In this document: piece after piece, positions 32,297 to 43,935 of the stretch
Layout of the letters: every line of letters begins with the position of its first letter
Numbering within the stretch: position 1 is the stretch's first letter
From: Valencia hispanica
Lineage: Eukaryota; Chordata; Actinopteri; Cyprinodontiformes; Valenciidae
Direction: 5' to 3'
DNA length: 64,000 bases
Assembly (NCBI GenBank): GCA_963556495.2
Contig: OY747702.1
Location: 7,860,280 to 7,924,279 of the forward strand
Notes under the pieces: generated by a model
Told to the model about the DNA's origin: nothing
The model's database searches: none
The model's input: only the letters and a program-made list of their open reading frames with translations
Made by a program: the position numbers and the translations under genes

Positions 32297-32407
32297 TTAA
32301 GTAGAAGAGCTCTTGTACTTCTGCATCAGTGTGTTCAGTTTGCCGTGGAAATCTTGTAGTGAAACGATGGGACCGGAGTTCTGAGTCCCATTACAGTATA
32401 GGTCCAC
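32297..32407 (-). CDS. Cytokine exon 5 (helix D, stop)
   Basis: Acceptor CTCTTTAG. It encodes VDLYCNGTQNSGPIVSLQD to KYKSSST and stop TAA (32299-32297). It includes the fourth Cys and an NGT site. Confidence 0.88.
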   Translation of the reverse strand: MDLYCNGTQNSGPIVSLQDFHGKLNTLMQKYKSSST

Positions 32408-34613
32408 CTAAAGAGAGAAGCAGTTGTCAGACTTAATGCCATCATTTTTCTAAACAAATCACATGAATACTCTAAGGTGTAACCTGTTGCCTAAAGTAAT
32501 GTCTGTTTTGCTCTCTTCTTATATGATTCTGTCTCACTCCTATAAAATTAGCTACTGTTTCCCTTTCTGTTTGCTACATCAGTTTCATAGCCAGCATTAT
32601 GCTGAAATACAGTGGTTTCCTAGGATGTATTTGCAGCGTTTTCATTTTTTAGTGCTTTGTTCAGATCAGATTTATCTACAGCACAAAGATTGCAGTACAA
32701 TCAGCCTTTTGAATAAACAAAGTTGATCACAATCAGTGTGAATGTGTTGATTGCAGACAGTGTGTGGATTGACAAAATATTACAAGAGACGAAGTTTAAT
32801 GTTTTCATCTGGAATATCGCTGGCCAAAATTACTTACCAGATTTGGACAAGTTATAGCTAGAGCCAGGCGGTCTTTCAAATGGTTCAGGTGGTCATTTAT
32901 GTGAGGGACTATGGACTCGCTTAATTTCATATCCAGCAGACTTTGGACTCCTTCAGTGAAACGGTCCGGAAAGGCACATGTCTGCGTAAGGAAAAAAAAC
33001 AAAAAACCTTGATATGAAATAAACCCACATATTAGTTATCTGACAACCACCGAGCAGTTTGAATTCAATATGATCCTAGTTCCTTTCTACTGATTAAAAA
33101 CTGTAGATGACACAAAGAGACTTCAGCAAAACTCTTTCATGATGCCACTTCATGTTTGGGTCATTCTAAGGAATTTAAACTTTCCCTCTGGGATGGGATG
33201 TGTGTGGTGACAAGAAGGTCCTGCTGTCATTTCTGTGAATCAATCATAACCCAGGTTCCTACACCTGATCTGATTCAGATATTGCTATTAGGAAATCATC
33301 TCCATATTATTTTAAAGTTCTGGCTGATCAGAATATTTACCTGTCAAATTATCACAAACATAAAATAAACCTCTACCGTTCTGTAAAAAAATGCAGCCCT
33401 TACCTTCTCTGCTGTATGGAAGATGTTTGTAAAATTCTGAAGGAAAAAGCAAAAGGATAATCAAGACATGTTTATCGTTCATATGTGGAACCGTCAAATT
33501 GTACACTGTGTAACAAAGTGATAAACGTGCAACAATAATGCAGTTCTGACTCTAACCACTTCAGCTTTTTCATGTGCGATAGCAACAGAGGAAAGAGGAA
33601 GTGGTGAATGCATCGTGATGCTGAGCCTTGTTTGTGCCCATGCACATCAGCCTCAGCTGCAGGATGCAGAGTGCTAATCTAAGCAGTTTTTAGTGAAACA
33701 GTGAAAATTTAACAGTTACGGTTACTTAGAAACTTGCTTTTTTAAGCAGGGAAATTTCCCACAATCCTCTGTTGGAACGTTCTAAAGTCACACTACACCT
33801 GTTAATCTACCGAACAATCAGGAATCAACAGCATAAACGCTAAAAAAAGGTTTCTCAGTTTTGAATATGTTACTGTTTTTTCATAGAAAGAGTGGATTAT
33901 TTTCAAAGTCAGGCTGTTTTCCTTATATTAGCATAATGGCAAACAGTGTATGGAGTAGGATTTTTACATTAGGTATGCCCAAGGAGAAACTATAATAAAC
34001 ACAGCAAAGAACTGTTATTACCAGGGCAATCTTCATTAACCTTAACTTTCCATTTCTTAAATCAAAAAAATATAACATATCAGATATACTTAATTGTTAA
34101 AAATGCATCAGTTATACTTACCATGTTGTTGTTCCCAGAAAGTTTCTGCCAACAAAAAGAGAAACAGGATACATCAGACCAGAAGAGTTACAATCAAAGA
34201 AGAGCTGAAGATGGTGAAGCATCAGTGGTTACAGTTAGCTGGCAGTTAGCTCAGTTATCTACGCATCACTGAACCCACACAAAGTCATCAGTTCTGTCTT
34301 TGGTTGACATGACTATGAGAATGCTACATCTCAATGTTAGTTAGTCAGATTGTAACATGCATTTCTTAAGCTCAAGTCGCTGCTTTCCATCTAAGCGCTG
34401 CTGCCCTCCATGACTCAGGATACAGAGTTCTGAAACACAGCATTCCCTATGTCTCCTTACCATTGCTAATGTTTCCAGGCTCTGCAAATTAGTCTGAAAC
34501 CCGCTGACCCAAGATTCTGAACAAAGTGGAGCAGCAGACGTCTGATGAAAACAGATGAAAAAAGGCAGCAGCAGGAGGCTCAGCATCCATGAGGAGGCAG
34601 ATGATTCAGCCAT
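32297..34613 (-). CDS. Type I short-chain cytokine, IL-4/IL-13-like (five exons)
   Basis: Five minus-strand exons (34613-34461, 34145-34122, 33436-33404, 32981-32838, 32407-32297) have AG/GT borders, all introns phase 0. They total 465 bases, 154 aa. Residues 1-28 are a signal peptide (SLLLLPFFICF core, cleavage likely near TSAA). The mature part has four Cys (PLCSES, TCAFP, ITCPN, LYCNG) and N-glycosylation sites NFT and NGT. NFTNIFHTAEK resembles the VTDIFAASK exon of IL-4, and the last helix SLQDFHGKLNTLMQKY resembles TLENFLERLKTIM of IL-4. Phase-0 introns are typical of helical cytokines. The IL-3/IL-5/GM-CSF group is the main alternative. It is likely secreted and acts on a type I cytokine receptor. 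I am confident it is a gene, less so of the family. Confidence 0.8.
32838..32981 (-). CDS. Cytokine exon 4 (helices B and C)
   Basis: 144 bp, acceptor TTACGCAG, donor GTAAGTA. It encodes TCAFPDRFTEGVQSLLDM through HLKDRLALAITCPNL, two amphipathic helices with flanking Cys. Confidence 0.88.
33404..33436 (-). CDS. Cytokine exon 3
   Basis: 33 bp, acceptor CCTTCAG, donor GTAAGGG, encoding NFTNIFHTAEK. It carries one NxT site. Confidence 0.8.
34122..34145 (-). CDS. Cytokine exon 2 (24-bp microexon)
   Basis: Acceptor TTGGCAG and donor GTAAGTATAAC frame eight codons, KLSGNNNM, phase 0. Skipping it would keep the frame. It is called on splice sites and phase only. Confidence 0.65.
34461..34613 (-). 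CDS. Cytokine exon 1 (start codon, signal peptide, helix A)
   Basis: 153 bp from ATG (34613) to donor GTAAGG. It encodes the signal peptide and SESWVSGFQTNLQSLETLAM. A second in-frame Met at residue 10 is a possible alternative start but gives a shorter leader. Confidence 0.85.
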
Positions 34614-34680
34614 GGTTCGCAGACAGACTCAGTTGCTCCTTAACTTTCAGATGATTAACTGAAAACTAAGCTTTAGCCTG

Positions 34681-34708
34681 TTATATTTCTGTTATTGGCT
34701 TGGATTGG
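34681..34708 (-). promoter_or_regulatory. Possible core promoter of the cytokine gene
   Basis: On the minus strand, two CCAAT motifs (34708-34704, 34698-34694) precede AATATAA (34687-34681), about 70 bp before the start codon. Plausible TATA-type promoter; not tested. Confidence 0.35.
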
Positions 34709-35344
34709 GTCGAAATAAAGATCCAGCTGATGTAAGACTCTGATGAAAGACTTGTTGCATGAAGGTTCTACTCCTGCTTTCTCAATGGATAGGTGACAGG
34801 TTGGCTGCTTTTAATACAACAGGTTGGGTCATTTCCTAACCTTTGGGGAATCCCAATGCCTGTTGTCCTTAGTTCGATCACTTTCATTCAGAATGCTCCC
34901 ACGCAGGTAGTCCTTACTCAACAGGACCTTGACAGTATGGCAAGAGAGCTGCACTGTCAGCCACATATCAGCGAAATCTGACTGATTATGACTGTCGCGG
35001 CATTTCCTCACCTCTCTGAAAACCTGGTTGTTTCTGCACAAAGGAAAATAAGTATCGGTAACAAACTTTTTTCCTGCTGCTGAGCTGCTGAGTGGGCAGT
35101 GAGCCCAGCCAGGTAAGGCTCCATCATCCATGCTGACGTGGAGGGGAACCCAAGGCAACAGATGCAAAAAATGACACGAGTTATCGGCTCACTATGAACT
35201 TTGGCTTAGAACCCCAAACAATACGGGCTCTGGGAAGACTGAGAGCTCTTTTACAAAGTTTCAAGAACAAATTGTATTGTATCTAAGTTGGTATGAAATA
35301 AAAAAAATCTTGTTTTCAAATACTTGTAGCACTTTCCATTTTAA
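34709..35344. other. Upstream flank of the cytokine gene
   Basis: No recognised gene. A minus-strand open frame (35167-34829) has no family resemblance and I leave it uncalled. Confidence 0.4.
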
Positions 35345-35346
35345 TA

Positions 35347-36933
35347 CAGGTCCTTCTCAAAAAATTTGTATATTGTGATAAAATTCATTATTTTCCATAA
35401 TGTAATGATAAAAATTAAACTTTCATATATTTTAGATTCATTGCACACCAACTGAAATATTTCAGGTCTTTTATTGTTTTAAAACTGATGATTTTGGCAT
35501 ACAGCTCATGAAAACCAAAAATTCCTATCTCAAAAAATTAGCATATCATGAAAAGGTTCTCTAAACGAGCTATTAACCTAATCATCTGAATCAACTAATT
35601 AACTCTAAACACCTGCAAAAGATTCCTGAGGCTTTTAAAAACTCCCAGCCTGGTTCACTACTCAAAACCGCAATCATGGGTAAGACTGCCGACCTGACTG
35701 CTGCCCAGAAGGCCATCATTGACACCCTCAAGCAAGAGGGTAAGACACAGAAAGACATTTCTGAACGAATAGGCTGTTCCCAGAGTGCTGTATCAAGGCA
35801 CCTCAGTGGGAAGTCTGTGGGAAGGAAAAAATGTGGCAGAAAACACTGCACAACGAGAAGAGGTGACCGGACCCTGAGGAAGATTGTGTAGAAGGACCGA
35901 TTCCAGACCTTGGGGGACATGCGAAAGCAGTGGACTGAGTCTGGAGTAGAAACATCCAGAGCCACCGTGCACAGGCGTGTGCAGGAAATGGGCTACAGGT
36001 GCCGCATTCCCCAGGTCAAGCCACTTTTGAACCAGAAACAGCGCCAGAAGCGCCTGACCTGGGCTACAGAGAAGCAGCACTGGACTGTTGCTCAGTGGTC
36101 CAAAGTACTTGCATGTCATTCGGAAATCAAGGTGCCAGAGTCCGGAGGAAGACTGGGGAGAAGGAAATGCCAAAATGCCTGAAGTCCAGTGTCAAGTACC
36201 CACAGTCAGTGATGGTCTGGGGTGCCATGTCAGCTGCTGGTGTTGGTCCACTGTGTTTTATCAAGGGCAGGGTCAATGCAGCTAGCTATCAGGAGATTTT
36301 GGAGCACTTCATGCTTCCATCTGCTGAAAAGCTTTATGGAGATGAAGATTTCATTTTTCAGCACGACCTGGCACCTGCTCACAGTGCCAAAACCACTGGT
36401 AAATGGTTTACTGACCATGGTATTACTGTGCTCAATTGGCCTGCCAACTCTCCTGACCTGAACCCCATAGAGAATCTGTGGGATATTGTGAAGAGGAAGT
36501 TGAGAGACGCAAGACCCAACACTCTGGATGAGCTTAAGGCCGCTATCGAAGCATCCTGGGCCTCCATAACACCTCAGCAGTGCCACAGGCTGATTGCCTC
36601 CATGCCACGCCACATTGAAGCAGTCATTTCTGCAAAAGGATTCCCGACCAAGTATTGAGTGCATAACTGAACATAATTATTTGAAGGTTGACGTTTTTTT
36701 ATTAAAAACACTTTTCTTTTATTGGTCGGATGAAATATGCTAATTTTTTGAGATAGGAATTTTGGGTTTTCATGAGCTGTATGCCAAAATCATCAGTTTT
36801 AAAACAATAAAAGACCTGAAATATTTCAGTTAGTGTGCAATGAATCTAAAATATATGAAAGTTTAATTTTATCATTACATTATGGAAAATAATGAACTTT
36901 ATCACGATATGCTAATTTTTTGAGAAGGACCTG
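35347..36933 (+). mobile_element. Tc1-like transposon, complete ends, dead transposase
   Basis: A 1587-bp element with ~200-bp terminal inverted repeats (35347-35549 and 36732-36933). The ends read CAGGTCCTTCTCAAAAAATT, flanked by TA (35345-35346, 36934-36935). A second caaaaaattagcatat motif inside each repeat gives the IR/DR layout known from Sleeping Beauty-type elements. The transposase is broken (next entry). Confidence 0.95.
35676..36658 (+). pseudogene. Tc1 transposase, first catalytic Asp deleted
   Basis: Start MGKTADLTAAQKAIIDTLKQ and the HTH region (KDISERIGCSQSAVSRHL). A stop (TAG) at ~35889-35891 replaces a Gln codon. After ~36110 the frame changes: the SDES segment with the first Asp of the DD34E triad is missing, by a deletion between gtcc-aaagtactt and gcatgtcatt. 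The rest is well kept, with IFQHDLAPAHSA (second Asp) and SPDLNPIENLWDI (Glu), ending FPTKY. Two lesions make it inactive. Confidence 0.92.
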
Positions 36934-37026
36934 TACTTTAATACTTTAGGTCAGGGGGGAATAGATAGCCTTTTTTCTTGCTGTTGTCGTTGATGAATGT
37001 TATATTATGATGTTCATTGAGTCCTT

Positions 37027-37303
37027 CAGTCCATCCATCCATTGTCTAAAGCAGCTTATCCTTGCAGGTTTACAGGGTCTGGTGCCTAGCTCCAGAGTCA
37101 GAGTACACCCTGGACAGGTCGCTGGGCAACATAGAGACACAAAGGAACATTTAGAGTATTCAATTGAGATAATAGTTATGCTTTTGTACTATGGGAGGAA
37201 GCCAGAGTACCCAGAAATAACCCATGCACGCACAGGGATAACATGCAAACTTAAGGCACATAGAGTTCCTTCTTGCTGCAAGGCAACAGTGCTAGCAACA
37301 TTT
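37027..37303 (-). mobile_element. tRNA-derived SINE, minus strand, diverged
   Basis: Begins ccatccatccattgtctaaa, has gtacaccctggacaggtcgc and gggaggaagccagagtaccc, and ends cttgctgcaaggcaacagtg. Same family as 26938 and 30449. The B box is lost. Confidence 0.75.
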
Positions 37304-37989
37304 TCACTGTTCAGCCTGAGTCCTTCTGTCATATCTGTTGATTTGAAGTGTTCATGGTCTTATCTCACACATGCTGCTGTATGTCTGTCTTTATTCATCA
37401 AATTAAGGCCTCTGGAGTTTGTCAGTGGTCAGCCACAAAGTGCTAAACTGTTAAAAAAGGAATATATCATATTGGTTCTCCTTAGAGAACAGATTCATGC
37501 ATGTCTTCATATGTTGGCCTATTGGGACCAAGCCTGGCACATAGCTATGAGGCCTCATTCTAAATCCATCAATCTTCTCATGAAGCTCTTGTCTGTTACT
37601 GATTCCATCTCCACATCTAGAAGTAGAAAAACTGCTGATAATTACAGCCTTTTATATTGTAACTGGTTGATAGGAAACAGTGGTGGATGTGTTTCAGTTT
37701 TAGTTTGAAGTTCTTACAATGGATGGGGTTGCTGTTAGGTTCCAGTTCTGGTTGGTTGCTAGGGGAAACCAGCAACAGAAGTTTGGTGCTAGCAAAGAGA
37801 AAAAGGACAAAAAGTGTAAGGCATGGGTTGTAGCCAACGGTTGCCCAATATAAAGAGACCCTTACTACAAGGAGTGTGTGGGGCTGGGTCATTACCATGT
37901 TCTTTCCAGTTTGACTAAATATTACCAGCCTATTAACAAGCATTAACAAGTTAACATTTAGATGAATATTTTTTACCTTCTATCATATC
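37304..37989. other. Intergenic, unassigned
   Basis: No gene or element recognised. Confidence 0.35.
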
Positions 37990-38275
37990 TGGGTGGCACA
38001 GCAGAGCTGCATCAAATGGCACAAATAGTTGGACATACATTCCACTCTCAGCAGCACCCTTTCTTCATGGAGTTTGCATGTTCTCCCAGTGCATGCATGG
38101 GTTATCTCTGGGTACTCTGGCTTCCTCCATAGTCCAAAAATGTGCATGATGCTAAACTGGTCACCAAAACGTGTGATTGTGTGGGCATGGATCTTTGTTG
38201 TGAATGGATGACTGTGGATAAGTGGGAATTGACAGCTGTGAGTTTGAGTCGTGCTTTCTCCTGTGTCACATGTAA
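37990..38275 (+). mobile_element. tRNA-derived SINE, plus strand, diverged
   Basis: Contains catggagtttgcatgttctc, gggttatctctgggtactct and ggcttcctccatagtccaaa, the body of the same SINE family. The head and tail are poorly kept. Confidence 0.65.
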
Positions 38276-38278
38276 AAA

Positions 38279-38732
38279 GAGTTGGGTAGTACTTAGTTAC
38301 TGCACATTTACTTGAGTAGCTTTAAAAAAGCAGGAACCCTTCTTTGCGCTGTAAACTCCAGAAGTTGTCCCCAAAGAGAACCAGCCTTCTTTATCAAGTT
38401 GTTTAGCCTTTTTAAGTCCCTGGTTCTGATGCTGCTATCCCATTTTTACTGTTTGTTAATTTCTTTGCTTTATTCCTAAAACTACCAGACTTTGCACAGA
38501 ACTTTTCAATTGTTGTCTGTTCGATTGTATCCTTTTCATATTAAATTAAATTCAGGCAAGCCATTTGTTCTGATCAAATGGTTTTCCAGTACTTGTAGAG
38601 CCATTATACCAAATATTGTTTTAGTGAAAAAATTTTTTTGCATGACTATTTTTTACTTCTACTTGAGAAAAAATATACGAACGTAATGCTACTCCTACTT
38701 AAATAACATTTTTGACTACTCTACCCAGTTCT
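38279..38732. mobile_element. hAT-type MITE
   Basis: Ends are imperfect inverted repeats: AGAGTTGGGTAGTACTTAG at the left; the right-end complement reads AGAACTGGGTAGAGTAGTC. This matches a common fish hAT family with gtgggtagt ends. The flanking 8-mers agree poorly, so the duplication has decayed. Confidence 0.55.
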
Positions 38733-41024
38733 GCAATGGAATATGCCCCATGAAAGGCATTTAACCCCAAGGTGCTTACTGATCAGTGTAGGAGGGTGTG
38801 TTTGTGAGTAGGACTGGGTGAATGTGGCTGTAGTGTGAAGTGCTTTGAGTGGTCAGTATGATTTTAAAGGGTTATATTTTGCCCTGTGATGGACGGGTGA
38901 CCTGTCAGGGAGGTATCCCTCCTCTGATCCTCTGAGATAGCAATCAACAGTCCTGAGTTTGTACCCTATTAATTCTGCAAAAAAGGTAAACATACATAAA
39001 ATTTTACAATTATATATTAGGCTATTATTAGTTAATCAAGTTCCATTGAATGTCACCATATTGCTTAGCTTTAATTTCATTTTTAATTGACTGTTTCTTA
39101 GGTTATTTCATTAAATTCTCCTGTGATTATCAGCTGGGGAAGTTGAAACAGTGTGGGTTCAAAAGGATGCAGAATTCCACTGACAGAAAATGTCATAAAC
39201 ACATTTTTCCACTGTTGCTTTTTTTATTAGTATAAAAGAAAAGTGTGAGAAAAACTCCCAACCGTTTCTCCATTGAGTTCAGACTAACAAAGGAGATAGA
39301 GGGAAACAATCCCCCCAAAAAACATTAAAGGTCGTGTTTTTTTCAAGCAGTTGATATTGTTGCTGAAAATAGTTGGGTTTTTACAACTTTCCACATCAAA
39401 CAGTGTAAAAAAGGCTTTCCCCAGGCTCCACAGTGAGGTATACACTGCACCTGGTGAGCACATTTATAAAAAGACTGCGATGCAACAGATTAGGCTGTGA
39501 AGTGGCTTTCTTGGAAAGTAAAACCACGCGGCCACATCAAAGGCTTTCTCTGCTGTCAGTGGACATTCAAGTGGGAGCACGCTTCTGACAAAACAACTGA
39601 CAGTGATCGCTCTACGTCAGTAAAAGCAATTAAAAAATAAATTGCATGTAGTTGTTAGTTATCAAAATGAGCAAACATCGTAAGCTGTTTTAGAGTGTCC
39701 CAAAGTATAAGAGGGATATTTATTTTAAGTGGTGTGAAGATTGCCAGATAATCATAATCAATTAGTGAAAATGTTTCCCACTCTACAGAGATCTGATTCC
39801 TTTGTAATCCCACAGATCCCTCTAACCTCAGCACTGGGAAGATGTAAAGTAATTCCCTCCGGACACCTTTCCTGCATTGCCTGGAATCCAAACCAAAACA
39901 CTGCACCAGGACTTACCTGACTGCTGTCTGTCTAAATCTACAGATTTCTTCTGTTTTTGATTGTTGTCACATTTAAAGGTTTCAGATTATTCAACAACTT
40001 TCAGTATCAGAGAAAGAAAACCTGGACTAATACAAGTTAAACGGATGGTGTCCATTATAAGTGGGGAAAAGGTCATTCAAATTAAGCTTTCCCGAACATA
40101 AAATATAAATATTGTGTGGTTAAATAAGAAGTTTTGATTTAGTTTCACTATCCACAATCAACATGAAAACTGCCTGGTGTGGTTGTGAATGAAGAAGTCA
40201 CTACTGTAGAAGTAAATGGAACCAGTCTGGCAACTTAAAGTATATTAGAAGATCTCAAAAACAACCCATTACTCCCCAATCCAATGATTTTCAAGAACAT
40301 ATGAGAAAAAAATTAATTGACCTCTTAGGTCTATCCAATGTCTGAAAGAGTTGAAAAACCATATTAAGGCTTTGGGAACCCAGCAAAAACCACAGTCAGT
40401 GGATTTACATGCACATCTTAATCGAGCAAATACCTTGACCAGAATGAGAGCCTTTATCCCAGTTTAAGTCACTCAGAAAATTGAATTATTGTATGAAGTG
40501 AGCTCAACTCTAACAGGCGAGGCGGCGACACGCGCCCTTTCACGTTGGTATTCTTCCAGTTTACCTCGAGCATCACACAGATAGTATACAAATGGTGGCA
40601 GCAGTGAAGCAGATGGAATCAAAGCAGAATATGTACAATGAGTAAGGACAAGGATGATAACAATGCTGCAGCACAGTACAATTTGTAACTACCGTACTGT
40701 TTGATTGTGTTTCACCCCTTTGTTGCTGTTTCTTGTGGTGTTTTTATTTCGCTTCCGCGGTCTCGTCCTTTCCCGAGGGGAAGGCTGTGAATAGTTTGGC
40801 TAAGCTGTGTTTGTGCTTACATGTAGAGAAATACGGTTTTGTAAACTCATTATGTGGGTGCATTACTCACTATAGGAGAAGACCAGTTCGGTTCGACTTC
40901 AGCTGGAACAAGGTGTATATCCGCACTTCAAAAGACCGAATTCAGGCAGACTAAGCCAGTAATTTGGTATTCTCTTACTCCATGTAAACCAGCTGAGTGA
41001 AAACAAAGAATTCTCCGTAGGAAT
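38733..41024. other. Intergenic, mostly unassigned
   Basis: A SINE-like tail with gaagtgctttgagtggtcag lies near 38840. The rest shows no coding signal or terminal repeat that I can support. Confidence 0.35.
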
Positions 41025-41400
41025 TGCCAGCAAAATAAATCCAAGAGAATCATCCAAGATGTCAAAAAAGAACTAAAACCAACATCAAATAGGGCCCTTG
41101 AATTCTCTGATGGGGCAATTAGGACACAGGAGAGTTCAAAGGTCAAAACCAGTGCAGACCAAAAACCACATAATGGCCTATCTCACAACTAACAAAGAAC
41201 ACCTTGCACATCGTCAAGATTTTTCAGAAAATATTATGTTAAGTGGCCTGATAAAAGCATGGACCTAAACCCAATAGTGATGTTCTTAAACAGCATGTTC
41301 ATTTAGTCAGTACTGCTGAATTTAAAAAAAATTCTGCAAAGAAGAGTTGGCCAAAACTCCTCTTCAGTAATGTAATAGACCATCACATTTTTGTATCAGC
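41025..41400 (+). pseudogene. Tc1-like transposase C-terminal relic
   Basis: WPDKSMDLNPIVMFLNSMF near 41250-41305 echoes the SPDLNPIENLW motif with the Glu lost. Preceding aagaacaccttgcacatcgt fits the same region. No ends were found. Confidence 0.4.
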
Positions 41401-42349
41401 TCAGGTAACCTTTGTGGGGTAATGAGTGATCTGAGCATTTAATTGTAACCAAACAACAAAACCAGAAGCAATGAATGAGGGGGACATAAGTTGCCATGGC
41501 CATGTAGTTATATGACATGAGCAAAGGTTTCTTTAGAAAATTGAAGTCCATTGAAGATATCACCGTTGCAATGGAAAGCTTAGTCTGATGTTGTTGATAA
41601 AATGATACAAACTTAAGACATGTCCTCAGGGGGGTCATCAGTATTACTCATGGTGATATAGAATTTAGTTGACTTGTTCCAAGTAAAAGACATACAGTAC
41701 AATTTTATAAATTATATAGAGAGTTGGGGAATGAGTAATAGGTTTTTTCTCTGACATTTGAGGAAGCATACAGTTTTGACTCCTTGCCCAAGGTGGACAG
41801 ATATGATCAGGAGGAGTTTCATGGCAGATACAGATGTCCAGCAGAGCAGTGGGGTGTAGAGGAGGTTTGATCACAGTGTGGTAAAGACAAACTACACTGG
41901 CTGGTTTGAACACATGTACTCAAGGGTCTTTGGAAAAGTGGGACATACGGATAGGACCTAAAACACAAGGAAAAGAAAATCAATGGCTATGAAACACATT
42001 CTGGTGCAATGAAAAGCTGTCACTGCAGAAATGATTATCAAAAGAGCTGAAACTCCCATAACCTTGAAGCTGCAACTAGAAGAAAATTGTATAGAAAAAG
42101 AAATACCCTTCACTGTCCTACAGTGGGGAAATTCAAGAGTACAGGCAGCAAATGAAAGGTAAACAAAAGAATTTTAAAAAAAATTCACAAAGAATAAAAA
42201 TACGAGTTTGTTGGGAGCAGGGATGGTTATAGTCTTACAGCTGCTGGAAGGCAGAACCTACAATCGCGCTTCATGCACCTACGATACAGTAGTCTGTCAC
42301 TGAAGGAGCTCTCTAATTCAGCATAAGCAAAATACCCCAACCTATATTC
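41401..42349. other. Intergenic, unassigned
   Basis: Nothing recognised. Confidence 0.35.
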
Positions 42350-42790
42350 AGTTTAATGGCAGTTGTGGGTATAATTTGTCCACGTTCTTTTTTTTCTTTT
42401 ACATTGTCTGGATTTTCTCAATGTTTCACTGAAAACCTTCTGGACTTACAAAAAGTTCATAATGACCATGCATTCTACCAAGGTTCCCTAGGTCTTTGGG
42501 AGAAAAAGGGGCCTCAGCATCACAGATCCTCCATCTTACTTGATACTGGTCATAAAGTGCATATTCATCCTTTCTCACACCAGACCCACCTGGAGTGACT
42601 GTTGCTGTAGAGCTCAGCCTCAATCTCATCGGACCAAAGCACATGGTTCCAACCAATGTTTGTTGTGGTAGGACAGAAAAGGCTTTTTGTCAGTGTGCCT
42701 CCCAAACAACCTACATGTAAAGTCGAAAGCATCTAATGGAGACTTGGTGACCCCAAGTTGTAGTTCTCTATCGGTGACTTTTGAAAATGT
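42350..42790 (-). pseudogene. Tc1-like transposase relic
   Basis: On the minus strand, HVLWSDEIEAELYSNSHSRW (~42655-42590) matches the first-Asp region of Tc1 transposases. GGSVML follows, then stops. No ends identified. Confidence 0.5.
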
Positions 42791-43933
42791 CTTTAACCCC
42801 CTTGCAACCTTGTGTTAGACTTGTTATATGAAACTTTTTGTTGCACTGGACCTCACATGCTACACCAGGGAGCTCATGTTTGGGTGTTTAATTTTGGGGA
42901 TATACCCGTCTGTGTTGAGACTGTGGGTTCCTACCTGAACACTTCACAGAATAGTGACCAACACAAACACACTGACCAACTTGCTGTACTGATTAAAGAG
43001 TGGTATCCTATTGCACAGCAGTGTGTGGCAAACCTGATAACAATCATGAGGAGGAGATGGTTCTCCCGTGGTCTACTGAGGCCAGTATTTGTTAAATAAA
43101 TCTACTGTTGAATTGTCTATATGTATTGTTTGTTTCATATTTCAATCATCTAGTCCAAAAAGAACACAAATCAAGAGTCAGTGGCAGAACAAGAAGTATG
43201 TTAAAAAAAAACATTCACTTGCTCAACTTCACAAGCACATTCTTTTCCAAATGTGGCTCCATTTAAAAGGACATGAACAGTATAAGATTTATTGCCAATA
43301 AGCATTGGAACAACAAAAACATAACCAACCAACCAAACCCACATGTCCTTACTGCGTATGTGACCAGCAAAGCACATTTGGCCCCAGCAGCTGAAACTTA
43401 GCGATGCCCGAGCCATTTTGTTCCCCAGTCTCAGCTGTAACCTTTATTTATTATTGAAATCTTTATTTGTTTATTTTTGAAGGCAAAAAAAGAGAACAGG
43501 CTGATCAATGAAGTTAGAGTCAGTTTAAGAAAACAATTCAGATGATTACTCAGCAACATACAAATATATTAATTTCTTTAGAGGAAGATGTGACATGCTA
43601 TTAAGTTTCCACAACTCCAATCACCTATATGGTTTTATACACATCTGTGCCGGCAGTTTTATTACGTTTTGCAAGGCAAGATTAAGCATATCCTTCCTCT
43701 GCTGCCACTCTGGTGTCACAGAGATTGGTGTGATAGGAGTTCTTGGGTGTAAAACTAAACAGGATGATGTAGCAAAGCTAAATTTGCAATCCAACACAAA
43801 CCACATCTACATGCGATGGATTGCACATGAAAAATTGACTGTGTTGACAACTTTGTCCTCTCATTATTTTCAGTTCCTCCATGCTCAAATATCCTCTAAT
43901 AGTTGATACCCTTTCCAGATCATGTACGGAACA
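42791..43933. other. Intergenic, unassigned
   Basis: No gene recognised. Open frames here lack family similarity. Confidence 0.35.
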
Positions 43934-43935
43934 TA

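Noticed and set aside
34829..35167. 112-aa minus-strand frame upstream of the cytokine gene
   Set aside because: No recognisable domain, no clear splice context; could be chance.
37007..37708. 233-aa plus-strand frame
   Set aside because: Its first third is antisense to a SINE; the rest shows no family similarity or splice signals.
42812..43099. 95-aa plus-strand frame
   Set aside because: A faint resemblance of its end to a Tc1 C-terminus is too weak to call.
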